DNA of 64,000 nt from Spirometra erinaceieuropaei (GCA_902702965.1 CACRXP010000047.1:1446141-1510140), one strand, 5' to 3'; positions 21,911 through 33,600 are shown, counted from the stretch's first letter. Translations and numbers: made by a program. Notes: generated from the sequence alone by a model not told the origin.

Positions 21911-22379
21911 CCTCTTTGTGTCGAAGCATTGTCTTTACAAAGAACATAGCGAAATCAAGTGTTAGACCGTCATTTGACGTTACTCATAAGAAGTGAACTG
22001 CGGCATTTTTCAAAAATTCGTTCATACTGCGAAGCAAACCCATGTTAAATGTTTGAAATTCTATTCAAAGTGTAAATATGCGAAATACTTACACGCAAAT
22101 AGGTTCATCAAGGGCTCTACCCGTAACCCTTTAAAATACATTCAATACAAATATACACATACAAGACGGTGTTATTGATGGGGTCTAGTTTGGCAAAACA
22201 TTTCTGCAACACACTTTTTGTACGTCAACAGTATGAGTACCTGTAAAACATGATGACGAAGTTTGGTCAAACAAAAACTGCGTGAATATTTTGACGACAA
22301 GATATTTCATTACGAGTTCTCTTCGGACAGCTGTTTTTGATTTAAAAGCCCCTCCTTGGTGCTTGTGTTTGCCGAGGTG
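21911..22379. other. No recognised feature
   Basis: No frame above 61 codons and no repeat end was recognised. Confidence 0.4.
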
Positions 22380-22545
22380 CTCAGTTCAGTTCAGTTTTAT
22401 TAAAAAAAGATAGGCGAACAAGCAAGTTGCTGTCTGTAAGACGTACGAATATAAACACAAATGCGTACTTAATTACTGCAGGTAGTATGATAACACGTAG
22501 CTTCGGTGATGCGTTGTCGGAAAATGTGGATATGTGGTTAGTTAG
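22380..22545 (-). mobile_element. LINE-B-like 3' end
   Basis: Read on the minus strand, the piece ends CGCCTATC, a T run, AATAAAA and a CTGAA-type tail (22380-22400 in plus coordinates: CAGTTCAGTTCAGTTTTATT). This is the end structure of LINE-B copy 2. It is strongly 5'-truncated and abuts LINE-C. Confidence 0.55.
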
Positions 22546-22790
22546 TGTTAACATGCGCGGAACACCTGCTCCTCCTGAACAACAACTTCTTCCGCCTTCC
22601 AACGTGAAAAAGGTGACCTTGGTGTACCGCCGATAGCGGCGCTGGCAGGTACTGGACTACGTTCTCGTCCAGAGACGAGATCGACAAAACGTGATGGTGA
22701 CAAGGGTGATCTACGAAACCTACGGCTGGACGGATGACAGTCTCGACATTACCAAGACAGGGCTTTGCCTGCAATCTCGCAGAAAATCAT
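22546..22790 (+). pseudogene. LINE-C endonuclease C-terminal end
   Basis: AEHLLLLNNNFFRLPT (about 22558-22605) and LDYVLVQRRDRQNVMVTR followed by YGWTDDSLDITKTGLCLQS (about 22650-22775) match the end of the endonuclease in the second LINE-C copy (LLLTNTFRLP, LLDCVLVQRRDKRDMLVTK). The catalytic part lies upstream and is absent. Confidence 0.65.
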
Positions 22791-22959
22791 AAGGTAAGCA
22801 ACCACCAGTTACGTTGCACACTCTTCTGTCGACTTTATCCCCACACCGTTTACATTTCGGCGACCAGCTGGCCTAGCGACTGGAAGAACTGCAGACTCCA
22901 TGCATATCGTCAGCGCGAAGACTCACTAGCCCCAGCTACGAAACTCCATTTAGTCCACG

Positions 22960-24930
22960 CCCTGGACATCCTCGTTCGCTCACGCCGCCGACACCAGGAT
23001 TGATTTCACGACAAAGACAGTTCTGCTCGCCTAGAAAGATAGACTGCATAAATCATAAATCAATTGTCGCACCGAAGAAAGCAAAGCCACATTCATTAGA
23101 CGTGGCCACTTTGCGCAGCAAGGGCTGTTGGAGGCGAAACACGTCCAAGTGGATCTCAAAACCGAGGGAATGCAAGGGTGTGCTGGCCGCGAGGAAATAA
23201 AGGATTTCTTCGCATCAAAAAAATCAAACAGCCAAAGGAATCGCGCCGCTTCTCAGTTCCGAAGGCACTGCAGTCCCCATGGAGGAATCACAAATTCTGA
23301 AGCATAGAACCGAGCATTTCAGAGCCGTCCACAACAACCCATCCACGATCTCCAACGCCGCCAACGGCCGGCTGCCCCAAGTGGAAACGAACACTGGCCT
23401 AGGCTTTCCGTCTCTCTCCCGAAAGATATCAGAGCCATGCAAAGCGCTCCAGGGGGAAAACGGTGAGCTGACACAATCCCGACCGAAATCTGCAAGCACG
23501 GCAGCTCACGGCTAATGAAAAAAATTGCAGCGCTGTTTCAAGATATGCGGCACTAAGGACAAGTTTTCCAGAATTTTGAGGACGCGCCGATTGTCCAAAT
23601 TTACAAGCGAAAAGGAGACTGAAAACTTTATGATGATCACAGAGGAAGCTTGCTATTCAACATCGTCGAGAAGACCTTCCCTCATGTCCATCGAGACCGT
23701 CTCAGCGACGCTCTGGAGCAAGGGCCTCTCACAGAAAGCCGATATGACTTCAGACGACACCGCGGAACCACCGACATGATTTTTGTCGTCCGGAAATTGC
23801 AAGAGAAGCGACAGGTGATGCGGATCCACCTCTAAACTGCATTCGTGGACTTGATAGAAACTTTCGACATGTTGAATCGTGACGGACTCTGGAAAATCAT
23901 GCAGAAACTCGGCTGTCCTAAAGGATTCACGCACACGGTGCGTTAGCTCCGTGATGGCTTATGGCGGGCATCACCGGCAACGGGACAGTCTCAGGAGCAG
24001 TCGCAGCAACCAATGGGGTGAAGCATGCCCGCGCACCTGCTCCCAATCTCTTCATTCTCATGTTCACCGCATGCTGCTGGCTGCCTATCGCGATGAGCGT
24101 CCTGAGATCAACATCGCCTACAGGACCAGCGGCCAGCTTCTCAACACTCGACAGCAACGACTACTGTTCATGAACTCCCCCTTGCGGATAACTGTGCAAT
24201 TAACGCCTCAACGGAAACAGCCATGCAGCGGAGCATGAACCTCTTTGTCGCCAGCTGCGCCAACTTCGGACTAATTACCAACGCGGACCTAACGTCGGTC
24301 ATGCACCAGCCGTCACCTAACAAGGAATACAACTCCTCTTGATTCACTGTCAACGGCAGTCAACTGAAAACGGTGGATAACTTCGCTTATCTAGGAAGCG
24401 CACCCTCGCGCAGCATAGAAATCGACAACGAAGTTGCGTCAAAAGCCAGTCAGGCCACCGACCGACTGCAAGCCACTGTGTGGAATTGCCACGATCTTCA
24501 ACTAAATACCAAACTGAATATTTGTAAGGCTGTCGTATTGGTGACACTTCTTTACGGAGCACAGACCTGGGCCGCGTACTCCAGTCAGACCAGAAAGCTG
24601 GATCACTTTCGCAGAATACTGAAGATGAGATGGTAGGACAGGATCCTGGGCACGGAAGTCCGGGAACGGACTGGAATCCTCAGCATCAGCGCCATGCTAA
24701 GGCACTGTAACTACGATGGATCGGCCACCTGGTGAGGATGGAAGACGCTCGCCTACCAAGACATGTCTTCTACGGAGATCTCGCTATGGGTGCTCGCCGA
24801 GAAATAGGTTAAATCCGCTGCTGCAAGGATACTTCGAAGAACTTATTGAAGCGACTGTAGACCAACCCGGAGACCTGGGAGGACTTCGCCCAGGGCAGAC
24901 CAGCTCGCAGAGGAGAAGTGGAAACTAGAG
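22960..24930 (+). pseudogene. LINE-C reverse transcriptase, multiply broken
   Basis: The coherent order of RT blocks is RSRRRHQDWF-like linker (about 22977), IPTEICKHGS (about 23482), IVQIYKRKGD (about 23593), YDFRRHRGTTDMIFVVRKLQ (23740-23800), FVDLIETFDMLNRDGLWKIM (Lys-Ala replaced by Glu-Thr), LADN at 24181-24192 where FADD is expected, and TVDNFAYLGSAPSRSIEIDN (24370-24430). The thumb and connection region LLYGAQTWAAYSSQTRKLDH (24550-24608) and ERTGILSISAMLR follow. Both catalytic changes and at least six frame breaks make it dead. Confidence 0.8.
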
Positions 24931-24999
24931 TAGCCATCTGTGAAACAAACAGAATCGCCACTGCTAAAGTCCAAAGGGAAACTCGCAAGTCTCAGGTGC

Positions 25000-26038
25000 T
25001 CCCGACACAAACAGCAGCGTTTAGTCCTTCCCAACATGCCCCCGCTGTCAACATGCATTCCGTACGCGAATCGGCCTCTACGGACACCGTCGGATCCTAT
25101 GCAGTAACAACCCGGCAAAGTTAAGTTCTCTTTCCACGAACACCCCTACTGTCACCCTACCTCCAGTCCTAAAAAGACGACCACCCTCAACACCGGTGGT
25201 AACACTGCTGACGCCCCGCCACCCCCGCACAGCGGCACCATTATCTTTGCCTCAACCCCTGCATTGTTTACAGCGACCAACTCCACCAACACCAACCCTT
25301 CTCTTACTCCCACCAGCGATGAGAATTCATCTGACGTTCCGTCAGCTGCTACCTCCATCACAGCCGCCCTCACCACTAGCAATACGGATTCGGTCCCAAC
25401 ATGTCCTCATTGAGACCGCACACCCACCTCACTCATCAGCCTGATCGGCCACTTGCGGGTCCATCGTACTGTGACCGATGCACCAGTGCCCGGAGCCCCG
25501 CCATGCACCCTTTGCACCAACCTCCACTGCTCGCGCTTCACACACGCATTTGCTTACCGCATGGGCCTATTCGGTCGCATGGACACCCACGAAAACGGAG
25601 CTCATCGCAATATCGAGATTCATGCACAACCTGCATACCCTAAAACGCTCCCAACACATGCATTAACACCCTTTATCCATCAGTAAGATCACGGTTAACA
25701 GCCTCACCATCACAACCATTTCTACAGTCCCTAAACTATCTCGCTCTCACTGCCACCACACATGCACATCAAGCACCGGCCTGGTCGGTCACATGCGGAT
25801 CCGTCGTACAATCACTGACAAACCGGTCCCAGGAGCACCAACATGTCCACACCGCATCCGCCTCCACCGTTCATACCGTCCAAGCAAATCGCTCACGGCG
25901 TGGGTGTATTCGGTCATCATGGAAACCTGCGGTAACTCCCCGCAGGCACAACCACATCACCAAATATTCCCCTATCAACTAATGCACCACGTACCAACAT
26001 TTCCAACATCCCACATCACCCCCCTCTTATGTAAGTGA
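25000..26038 (+). pseudogene. LINE-C C-terminal zinc-finger region
   Basis: A Pro/Thr/Ser-rich spacer (25090-25390) leads to C2H2-like units: TCPH near 25399 with a stop after it, then LIGHLRVHRTVTDAPVPGAP (25439-25497), CTLCTNLHCSRFTHAF (degenerate second finger), and MGLFGRMDTHENG (25560-25598). A second degenerate set follows at 25780-26030 (HMRIRRTITDKPVPGAP in one phase). Such fingers at the end of an RT probably help bind element RNA or target DNA; that role is inferred. Several Cys and His ligands are lost. Confidence 0.65.
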
Positions 26039-26126
26039 TAAGTATGCTTTTCGGCTCCCCTCTCCATGTGGATCCTCTCCTTCATGTGAGATCTGAGCGT
26101 CCTATCTCCTTGTGTAACATTGGTGT

Positions 26127-26750
26127 GTGCGTTTGGAGGCCTGGCCGTGCATGTGGCGTGCGCAGACGGACTTATCACGGCAGCTAAGTCATAATGAGAC
26201 CCTAGCCACTGCGACCATCACGTCCAGTTCCGAACAGGAGGAGGAGGAGGAGTGGGACGCCAGTTGGGAGGTTGCTGTATTCTGTACAGAAATATTAGAG
26301 AAGAGGTTGACAGGAATTGACAGTCGACGAGGGCTCGTTCGATACCGTGATAGCGGCGACCGCTGGTGTGAGATTGTGGGACAGTCGTCCAGCGCCCCCA
26401 ACATGGTCATGTCTCATTCCGACTCCAAGATGATTGTCCAGTTTGGAGAGCCGGCATCTACCGAGAACCAGACTGCAATTACTGCCCACATGCGGGTAAT
26501 CGCGAGAGATTTAGCTTTGCGAAATGCGCTCGAAGTTGGGCCACTAGAGGTCTTTCAGTTCTGTCAGCCACTGCGCACTCTTCAGGAATCTGACCGGCCC
26601 GGACAGTGGTCTGGGCCCTGGGAGTGGGACGAGAGAGCGAGGTCAAGGTCTCAGCGCATTTTCCTCCTCACGTTAAGCAATCGGACGCGCTTTACGCTAT
26701 CACGGTGGGCTAAAAGCCGTGGCTTCGAAGGCTGCCAGCTGACAGGATAA
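26127..26750 (+). CDS. Unidentified 207-codon open frame
   Basis: This is the longest uninterrupted frame outside the LINEs and the host gene. The product starts with an acidic run (SSSEQEEEEEWD, about residues 33-44) and has no signal peptide, membrane segment, or domain I recognise. Base composition is GC-richer than its flanks. It follows LINE-C and precedes REP-D copy 1, so an uncharacterised mobile-element frame or a chance GC-rich frame is possible. No good splice pattern was found. Confidence 0.3.
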   Translation: MRLEAWPCMWRAQTDLSRQLSHNETLATATITSSSEQEEEEEWDASWEVAVFCTEILEKRLTGIDSRRGLVRYRDSGDRWCEIVGQSSSAPNMVMSHSDSKMIVQFGEPASTENQTAITAHMRVIARDLALRNALEVGPLEVFQFCQPLRTLQESDRPGQWSGPWEWDERARSRSQRIFLLTLSNRTRFTLSRWAKSRGFEGCQLTG

Positions 26751-26859
26751 CTTGAACCTCGTAGTCAGCCCAATGTGTGTGTTTGTGTGGGATGACAGAC
26801 TGGTGGATTGAGAGCCAGGCTTCAATGGATCCTTCTTAATGTGGCCTTTATGGCTCTTC

Positions 26860-27095
26860 CACTCCGTATGGGCCGAGCTGGGCGTGGTGGCACCCATCGG
26901 GGCGGTTCTGGCCGTGTCAGCCACCTGCACCCTCTCCCACCCCCTGTCTTCCTGACTTGGCCATGACACCGGGCCCATTCGGGAGAGGGTGAGATATTGT
27001 GGTAGATGCTACGCAAGTCTGCTATCACTGCAAACCAACTCACGCATAAATCATCCGACTCTTTCTGCTGTAGAGCACACGGTGGACATGCCATG
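26860..27095. repeat. REP-D dispersed repeat, copy 1
   Basis: Blocks shared with 41510-41890 and 55535-55815 are GGGCC-T-GGTGGCAC, a C-rich tract ending CTTGACACAGGGCCC or its variant CATGACACCGGGCCC, GAGAGGGTGAGATATTGTGG, TAGATGCTACGCAAGTCTGC and TATCACTGCAAACCAACTCA. No internal promoter or coding capacity could be assigned. Confidence 0.6.
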
Positions 27096-28399
27096 GTTGG
27101 GCTGTCATCAGAATCGTGTGCGTTTTCAGCAGTTGACCGTCGGATCTGTACATCTCTAAGTTGGTTTCTTCCTTTGGGTGTTAGGTAGCGGATGCTTTCA
27201 ATGTGACCAGTCCATAAAAAAGAGCAAAGATGGACAAAGTCAGTGTTCGTTGGGGTTGTCCTCTGTGCTTTCGTGCTACAGAATCACATGTGGCAAACAG
27301 TTAACCGGAACGTAGTTGCTCCCTCCTGTCGAACGACCTGTGACAACAGTTTTGAATTTATGTAAACTGCATGTTATCTAGTAGCCTTTTTGCTGGAATT
27401 CATTGACAGATTACATTTTTATTCTCTGCAAGTCTAAAAAGGTAGATAATAGAGGCACTGTGTGTCGTGGAACACAATGAATCTGACTGAAAGAACAATA
27501 CACCCGATTACTTCCTCATACTATAAGTCAATAAAAAGGTGACATTATAAAGATTCAAAAATGCAACTCTATTTCCTCCAGATATTAAGATATTTGTTTA
27601 AATAGCAGCCCGCTGATCGCGGAACCTGCGTTCTGCTGATGGGTTTTAAACGTCAAATCTAATAGGGGAGAGTACAGCCGTCGTCCTTGGATTGTAAAAG
27701 TAGTAAATGTTCTGGAAGTTGTTACTTTGCTGTTATACTACCACAGCAAACCACTCGTCAACGTCAGTGACAAGTGTTCGTTTAAGTTGCTGTTTCTGTA
27801 GAAGTCAACGAATAACAGCAGATAATAACAACAAGTTTTCTCAGCCAGAGGTCAGGGAGACGGAGCTGACAGTGTGGTCTCAAAAGGAATCCGAGCGACT
27901 CAGGGACCATCCTGTTAACATATGACCTGTCATCAGTCGAAACTTCACTGTGCTTGACGGGATGATGTCTCCGTAGATTGAGGCAAAATCTTTCAGGTCC
28001 GATTTGAGTAATTGGCTACACCGTTTTTGACATGAATATGCTTTTGAATCTCAAATGTTTACTGCTTTCAGTTAAAAACGTCCAGGATACACAATTGGTG
28101 GTCACATGTTATAACCTGGGTGAACTAAATGCAAGGTTTTATTTAAAAAGAAGACTTCGAACGCAGTTATCTGTTATTGCAGCTGTACCTCTCACCTCTG
28201 CGTATTCCGATCACAAGTTGACCGAAACGGGGGTGGGTTCTAAATGGCATAAAACAGTACATTGTGCCCACGTAAGTGCAGTAGTTTTAGGTGATTAACA
28301 GATAATGAACCCTAGAGTGACATAATCTATATCGGTTAGGACAGAAGACAACTGTCTATCGCGCAGTTATTTATCAGAGGATGGGGGAGGAGCTGAAAT
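27096..28399. other. No recognised feature
   Basis: This is AT-rich DNA with short frames only (88 codons at most, 28032-28298). None shows a known motif. Confidence 0.4.
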
Positions 28400-28652
28400 T
28401 GGTGGAGGTTTTGGACGCCTGCAGAACGCGGGCTCGATCCTCAGGGGTTGCAAAAACCTACAGTCGGGCATGGCTGGCTGACGACGGCTAAGATGTCAGA
28501 AATGCCCACACCAGTCTCCCTCGCCTTTGAGGGTTATGTTATTCCGCCTATAATATTGGCCGATGATCAGCAACTATTGGGGCTGGAGATTGGGCCTCAG
28601 GGGCACAGCAGGATGACTGTGCCCCGTAACCCGATCGGTGAGTAGCCCTACG
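28400..28652 (+). mobile_element. SINE1 copy, plus strand
   Basis: It has a B-box-like GGGCTCGATCC (about 28429-28440), then the SINE1 body GGCATGGCTGGCTGACGACG, CCAGTCTCCCTCGCCTTTGA, and the 3' end CCCGTAACCCGATCGGTGAG (about 28620-28643). The head (A box) is eroded. SINE1 is tRNA-derived and would be moved by a partner LINE; the partner is not identified. Confidence 0.65.
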
Positions 28653-29137
28653 CCATACGGACGGAATTTTACCGTCAGGGCAGTGGTAAACCACATTTAG
28701 ACTCAGACGTGGCCGTTGCTAATGGTAACGCGAGGTGCGAGTGTACACTAGAGCCATTCAGCGAGAGCCAAATTATCGATTGACGTTACGCTTTACCGCG
28801 CCGGATGCCCAGTCACACATGACGCGGATGTATGTTTGACGAGGACAGTTTTGGCCATTAGTAGGCAACAAAACACGCACAGCTACCCATCCTAAAACCC
28901 GACTACATTCAAACACCACCGGTTGTTTAAAGTTATGCCAGCTCGTACCGTTTCAGTGAGTACTCGACCGAGGTTAATCCCTCAGGCGAGCAAATATCGG
29001 GTTGCACTCAGTATCTGAACGGAATTCGATCTTAGTGCCTTCGTGGTAACGCAGCTCGTGTTTTCCTAGATCAGGCTGACTGACCTCCATAGCTCACTAG
29101 ATAAGTAGAGATGACGCCGAGAATATTAGTTCTTTCT
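28653..29137. other. No recognised feature
   Basis: No motif, frame or repeat end was recognised. Confidence 0.4.
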
Positions 29138-29435
29138 TACGGAACTCACTCGTTCCGTTGTGTCTTACGGGCTCTCTCTCACTCGAGCCCAGCCAGCAGC
29201 CGCTCAGCAGCGAATGATATAGGCGGTATGCTATTAACGACAAAGACAAGGGAGACTGGAATGGCCATTTCTGGCTTATTAGCCGTCGTCAGTCAGTCAT
29301 ACCCAACCCCGAAGTGTGGAACACTCGAGGCTCGAACTCGCGACCTGTTAGTTAGAAGTCTACGCTTCTAACCACTGGGTTACGAGCCCGTTGCCCTGTC
29401 GGTTTTTTTCGATCGGTAATATACAATGGTGGGGG
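29138..29435 (-). mobile_element. SINE1 copy, minus strand, first of a head-to-tail pair
   Basis: Read on the minus strand it has an A-box-like GTAACCCAGTGGTTAGAAGC (about 29365-29384), a B-box GCGAGTTCGAGCC (about 29331-29343), and the body with the conserved blocks (CACTTCGGGGTTGGGTATGA; TCTCCCTTGTCTTTGTCG). It ends at 29138 with the C-TTACGG-type 3' block. The next unit follows directly at 29436. Confidence 0.75.
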
Positions 29436-29530
29436 GCGCTCACCGATCGTTCTTACGGAACTCACTCGTCCCGTTGTGCCTTACGGGACCTCTCTCGAGT
29501 CCAACCAGCAGCCGTTTCAGCTACTGCTGA
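29436..29530 (-). mobile_element. SINE1 3' half, second unit of the pair
   Basis: The minus-strand 3' end of SINE1 (GGGGCGCTCACCGATCG, GTCCCGTTGTGCCTTACGGG) starts where the head of the neighbouring unit ends. The unit is broken off near 29530. Confidence 0.65.
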
Positions 29531-29935
29531 AGTTGTAAATTGGGCTCGCAATCCCAGCGTCAGATGGCTGATCGGCTCAGACAGTGGATTGATGTCTGTG
29601 AGAGGGAATAGAGAGTGTGGTCGACTCCGGGAACTCCGTTCCTACGGCATTTATCGTTCTGAACAATCTAATGCGGTTAAATCTATAGCCTAAATCTCCA
29701 TGTACAGCAAAAGTTTTATTAATTGGCCTTTAGAAAAGATTGAAACTCTCAGAAAAAAAGAAACCGATAGAGAATTTAGAGAACTGTGTGCTAATGCGAG
29801 CTTTCGACGTGCTCCCGTTACTTGAAACGCAAAGGATACCAGGGTACGTATTCTTGTCGAACCCATTCTTAAACATCCTTACTCCCAAACTGATCATATC
29901 TGTGCACTTGGGCGAGAGATTATGTTGACAATGCG

Positions 29936-30020
29936 TTCACCGATCGGGTCGCAGGACATGCTTGTCCCGTTTGGCCTTGGGGCTCCAACATAGAGCCCTT
30001 TGCAGGCATTGGCACGGCCG
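29936..30020 (-). mobile_element. SINE1 3' end fragment
   Basis: TTCACCGATCGGGTCGCAGG followed by GCCTTGGGGCTCC and AGAGCCCTTTGCAGGCA is the SINE1 3' end in minus orientation. The rest is absent. Confidence 0.55.
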
Positions 30021-30121
30021 TGGCGCAAACTGCATTGATTTCGACGAACCGCAGGCGACCTTTTGCTTCACAGCAGAGGACCCTCACATTCCATGGTTCG
30101 TCTGTGCACTGTGGTCAGGCG

Positions 30122-31489
30122 TACATTCAGTGACCGATCTCATTAAATGTTGGTCGAAAATCAGAAATGCGTATTCAGTTAGTAAGGATAACTTAAACGG
30201 GGTGTTGGATGTTGGTTCTTAAATGCGGTTCTTTTCAGTCGTCTGCAAAGCCTACACTCTGTAAAAAAGGACTACTTATGTAGTAGGTATTTTTGTTGGT
30301 TTTCGATGCCTTTATAAATTAAGATATATTTTGTTTAGAAATGCATAAAAATACGCTTTCTGGCACCCATTTGGTAGCAAATCATGCTCTATTTAAAATT
30401 TATACTCAAACAAAGAGTAATTTAGGTTTTTAAGAGGTTTTTCACCTCCAAAATAATCTTGGGCTCGATCTGCCTTCGCGTTTGTGTTTAAGATTTTCAG
30501 TCTACTAGCCTTATACTTTCCGTGTAAAGAAAAACATTCGTTCCTTTATGCCATTAAGTAGATACCATACAGGGCTCATAAAATTTCGCAACGGATGAGG
30601 ACTATATTGTATATTCCATTAGGAGAATTATCAAACATACGAATGTCATGCTATTTGCATAGGCATTCCACGGCCTTAAAAACGTCATAATTAGAAACTC
30701 ACAGATGTTTTCTCAGATTTTGAATAAGCCATATTGACCCAACTGTGAAAAACTCGGCGCCTCGGTGGGATTCGAACCCACGCAGTAAGGGGAAGGCTTT
30801 AGCGCAGCCAACGCTCCAAATCTGCCAAAACATCTAGGGATTACGTACGCCTGGTAGTCATCTGTGGATTCTAGGTAGACTAATTAGGAAATCCTGCCTG
30901 GGCAGTCAACGTACTGTATCAGATTTGGTGGACTCCAGACGTTGCAGTAGGTTGGGCGGGTAAATTGACCCAAATGTGATTAAACTTTCGTCGTCCGGCT
31001 GGGCCTCCTAGCTCAAGTGATTAGAGCGTTGGCTGTGGTAAAGCCTTCCCATTACTGCGTGGGTTCGAATCCCACCAAGGCGCCGAGTTTTTTCACAGTT
31101 GGGTCAATATGAATAATAAGGAACATTTTTAAAACCGAAAGATGTCCTTTCTTCGAGTATAAATTTTTACTAGAGCATGATTTACTAGCAAATAAGTATC
31201 AGAAAACGTATCTTTATGCATTTTCTTCACAAAATATATCTTGATTTTTAAAGGCATCGAAAATCAACAAAAAATACCTACTACTAAATTAGTCATTTTT
31301 GCCGAGTGCAGTCACTGCAGGCGGCCGAGAAGAAGCGCATTTTAAAGCCAACATCGTATCATGTCCGAAATACTACAGCATTATGCCGCAAAACAATCAA
31401 TTTTACAACCTCATTTAAGTTATCCTTTCTAATCAAATACGTATTTCTGATTTTCGACCAACATTTCATGAGACCGGTCACTGGCTGTA
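30122..31489. mobile_element. MITE-FB copy 2, complete hairpin with SINE2 inside
   Basis: The left end TACATTCAGTGACCGATCTC (30122) and right end GGTCACTGGCTGTA (31476-31489) are inverted copies flanked by TA. The arms extend inward for more than 300 bases: CAGAAATGCGTATTCAGTTA near 30162 pairs with ACGTATTTCTGATTTTCG near 31439, and GGTTTTCGATGCCTTTATAA near 30298 with its inverse near 31244-31262. The loop holds SINE2 sequence (30735-31110). TACAGT-like ends and a TA site suggest mobilisation by a Tc1/mariner transposase. Confidence 0.8.
30735..31110. mobile_element. SINE2 inverted pair in the MITE loop
   Basis: A minus-oriented tRNA-like 3' half (30735-30815: GGTGGGATTCGAACCCACGC) is followed after about 100 bases by a longer plus-oriented copy (30915-31110). 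That copy has a pre-tRNA leader, A box TAGCTCAAGTGATTAGAGCG, B box GGGTTCGAATCCCACC, then GCCGAGTTTTTTCACAGTTG. The junction CCAACGCTCC/AAA at 30810 is the same as at 38280-38293. Confidence 0.75.
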
Positions 31490-32679
31490 CGAACGATGCT
31501 AATTCCGAGAGGTCGTAGGAGGACGATATCCCCTTTAAGCTTGCTTTTATAATATGGCCAACCAGACCCCTGTTGGCTTTACAGCTGTGCAAGATGACCA
31601 TAATTGCTATAAAAGGTTGTCCCGTCTGCTCACTGACACCAGATTCCAGTCACGTTGTAGTTACTTTCATTATTTTTCTCGGAAAGTTCGGGCTAGTATA
31701 ACTGCTGTTTCAGTGATTGCACCTTCATCTTCTTTGTAGTATTGATTTATGTTTGTTGATAAAAGCTTCACCAAAGTAGAAGCCTGCTATGGTAACCGGA
31801 GATTTGGCTGATGGTTATGGCCCTTCAATAGAAGGAGGCCAGTGGCTCAAGTGGCGGATCTCTTGACCTTTACTTGATGGTCACCTAAGAGTAGAGCATG
31901 GTTGGCTGTTGACTCCAATCACAGTTCCCTTGGCCTCCGCCCATGGCACTTGTCGATCGTTTCTCTCTTTTCCATCTTGTTTAGGCTTTATTAATTAACG
32001 GTAGCTGCTGCTGCAACTTCCCACAACTAGGAAACGGGCAGCGTTCACCATAACCTACGGCTTGACTCAATAATTTCTTTGGTGAACTCTTCCGGCCTTA
32101 GATTGTCTATTTGACCAATCATAGTCCTCCCTAGCAAAACAACTACCGAAAGGCTCCAAAAGGCATTCCTTAGTTTGATAAGACTCAAATGGGTAAGTTA
32201 AGGCAGGCTGGTAGGCAGTGCATGCAAGCATGCAGAAAATATAACCTGAAGGGTGCTCAACTAGCCAGCACATTTTTCCTCACAGCACCGTCGAATCCAA
32301 GGGGCACATGGTAGTCCGCAGTGGCCTGTCGAATAAGCTTACCACTGCTGGGTACATTTAGTGTGGTAGGGACTAGACTATCCTCCCTAGGGCGGGTAAT
32401 TTGGCCACCACCCCTACTTTTGAAGGCTGAAAGAGGTTAGTTTGATTTTAAGAAGTCAACTGGTGAACACATGTTCCTGGTAATTCATCATCAGACTACA
32501 ACAACTACATGGAGAATGGACTTGTGAGCTACAGATAGGGTTTATTGCGTGTCTCCGGGGGAGGGGGGAGGGCGAGGTTAGTCACACTCGTTTCCGCGCC
32601 TCCTGCATGACGGAGTCAGCGTGTTGAGGACGTTGGAGCTAGAGTAGGGAGGAAGGGGGGAGGAGAAGGGCGTGAGCGC
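31490..32679. other. No recognised feature
   Basis: This is a mixed sequence with frames under 82 codons. GGCTCAAGTGGCGGATCTC near 31843 resembles an A box, but no B box follows. Confidence 0.4.
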
Positions 32680-32800
32680 TGTTATTCTGCCTATGTTATG
32701 GGCCTCTGTGCGGCTGCTGGCGGGGCTCGAGAGAGAGCCCCAAGGTCCAACGGGACGAATGAGTTCCGTAACGCGATCGGCGAGCGCCCCTCTACTGATT
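32680..32800 (+). mobile_element. SINE1 3' end, plus strand
   Basis: ATTCTGCCTATGTTATGGGC, GCTGCTGGCGGGGCTCGAGA and CGTAACGCGATCGGCGAGCG match the 3' third of SINE1. The 5' part is missing. Confidence 0.65.
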
Positions 32801-32835
32801 TCTGCACGTCAAACATGCGCAGTGTTCGCAGGGGG

Positions 32836-33600
32836 TTAGGGACGGCGTAAGATCCCCGCCTGGAGCTGACCATGAAAGATCGTCTGTATCAACGTCTTTT
32901 GACAGCAAAGTGCTGGATTTGGTAACCGAATAGCCGCTACTTCTGATGTTGCTAGCACCCGTTTACATAGGCCTTTAGAGTAGTGGTTAGGTGCTCGGTA
33001 GATAACTTGAAAGGCTTCCTTATATCGACTAGATGTGTGAGATGTGAACATGAAATCGATGGACTTTCCTCTTTACCTAACCCCATTACTGCTGTCACTC
33101 GCCAGCCGTGTAAGCCTTGCTCAAGGTTGATTAACCGTGACTCGGCCTTCAGCGTTCGCATCTCAACTGTTGGAGACTATGAGGTCGGATGAAACAACAA
33201 ATATGTAGGTCTATAACCTACTCAAATAGATAGAGTAGGCATTATTTCTATGTAACGGATGTTTGGGTGCCATCTCCCGATTGCTACCGCTTCGTGTAGC
33301 CTTCTTTCCGGAGGCCTCGTTGTACGGCCAATATATCCTGCTCCACCAGAACAAGTGAATGAATAAATACCATCTATGTGACCTGCAACGGCAGTCGGTC
33401 TTGACCCCGCAACCGTAGGAGGCGAGGGTTTGCGAAAAACACACGCAAGTTCGCGATGGGGAAAGCACTCATGATAGCTGTCCTTATACGTCGTCTCACT
33501 AGGCCGCTTATTGCGTTTCCTAGAAGAGGCAGTTTTAGAAACAAGTCTTTCGGCAATGTAGCAATATGCGGCCCCATCCAGAATGTGGAGAATAGGTCAT
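32836..33600 (-). pseudogene. Penelope-like GIY-YIG endonuclease region, decayed
   Basis: The minus frames read IATLPKDLFLKLPLLGNAIS then IANLRVFFANPRLLRLRGQD (33380-33560), the conserved pre-nuclease block. SGGAGYIGRTTR at about 33315-33350 is the YIG half of the GIY-YIG site. Near the end, FQVIYRAPNHYSKGLCKRVL and AAIRLPNPALCCQKTLIQT (about 32870-33010) follow. Frames shift several times between 33010 and 33310, so catalytic residues of the middle helix cannot be placed. It would cut DNA for target priming if intact. Confidence 0.7.

Larger units (their letters stand above)
22546..26040 (+). mobile_element. LINE-C copy 1, RTE-like, with C2H2 zinc-finger tail
   Basis: The copy is 5'-truncated inside the endonuclease. 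The RT (about 22980-24930) and a Pro/Ser/Thr-rich region leading to zinc-finger-like motifs (25000-26030) follow. The motif set is that of the RTE-like elements I know from flatworm genomes; that is recollection, not a search. Many frameshifts and stops occur. Confidence 0.75.

Noticed and set aside
31000..31090. Possible tRNA gene (A and B boxes, TAGCTCAAGTG and GGTTCGAATCCC)
   Set aside because: The acceptor arms do not pair well and the same leader and trailer occur in several copies, so it is SINE2.
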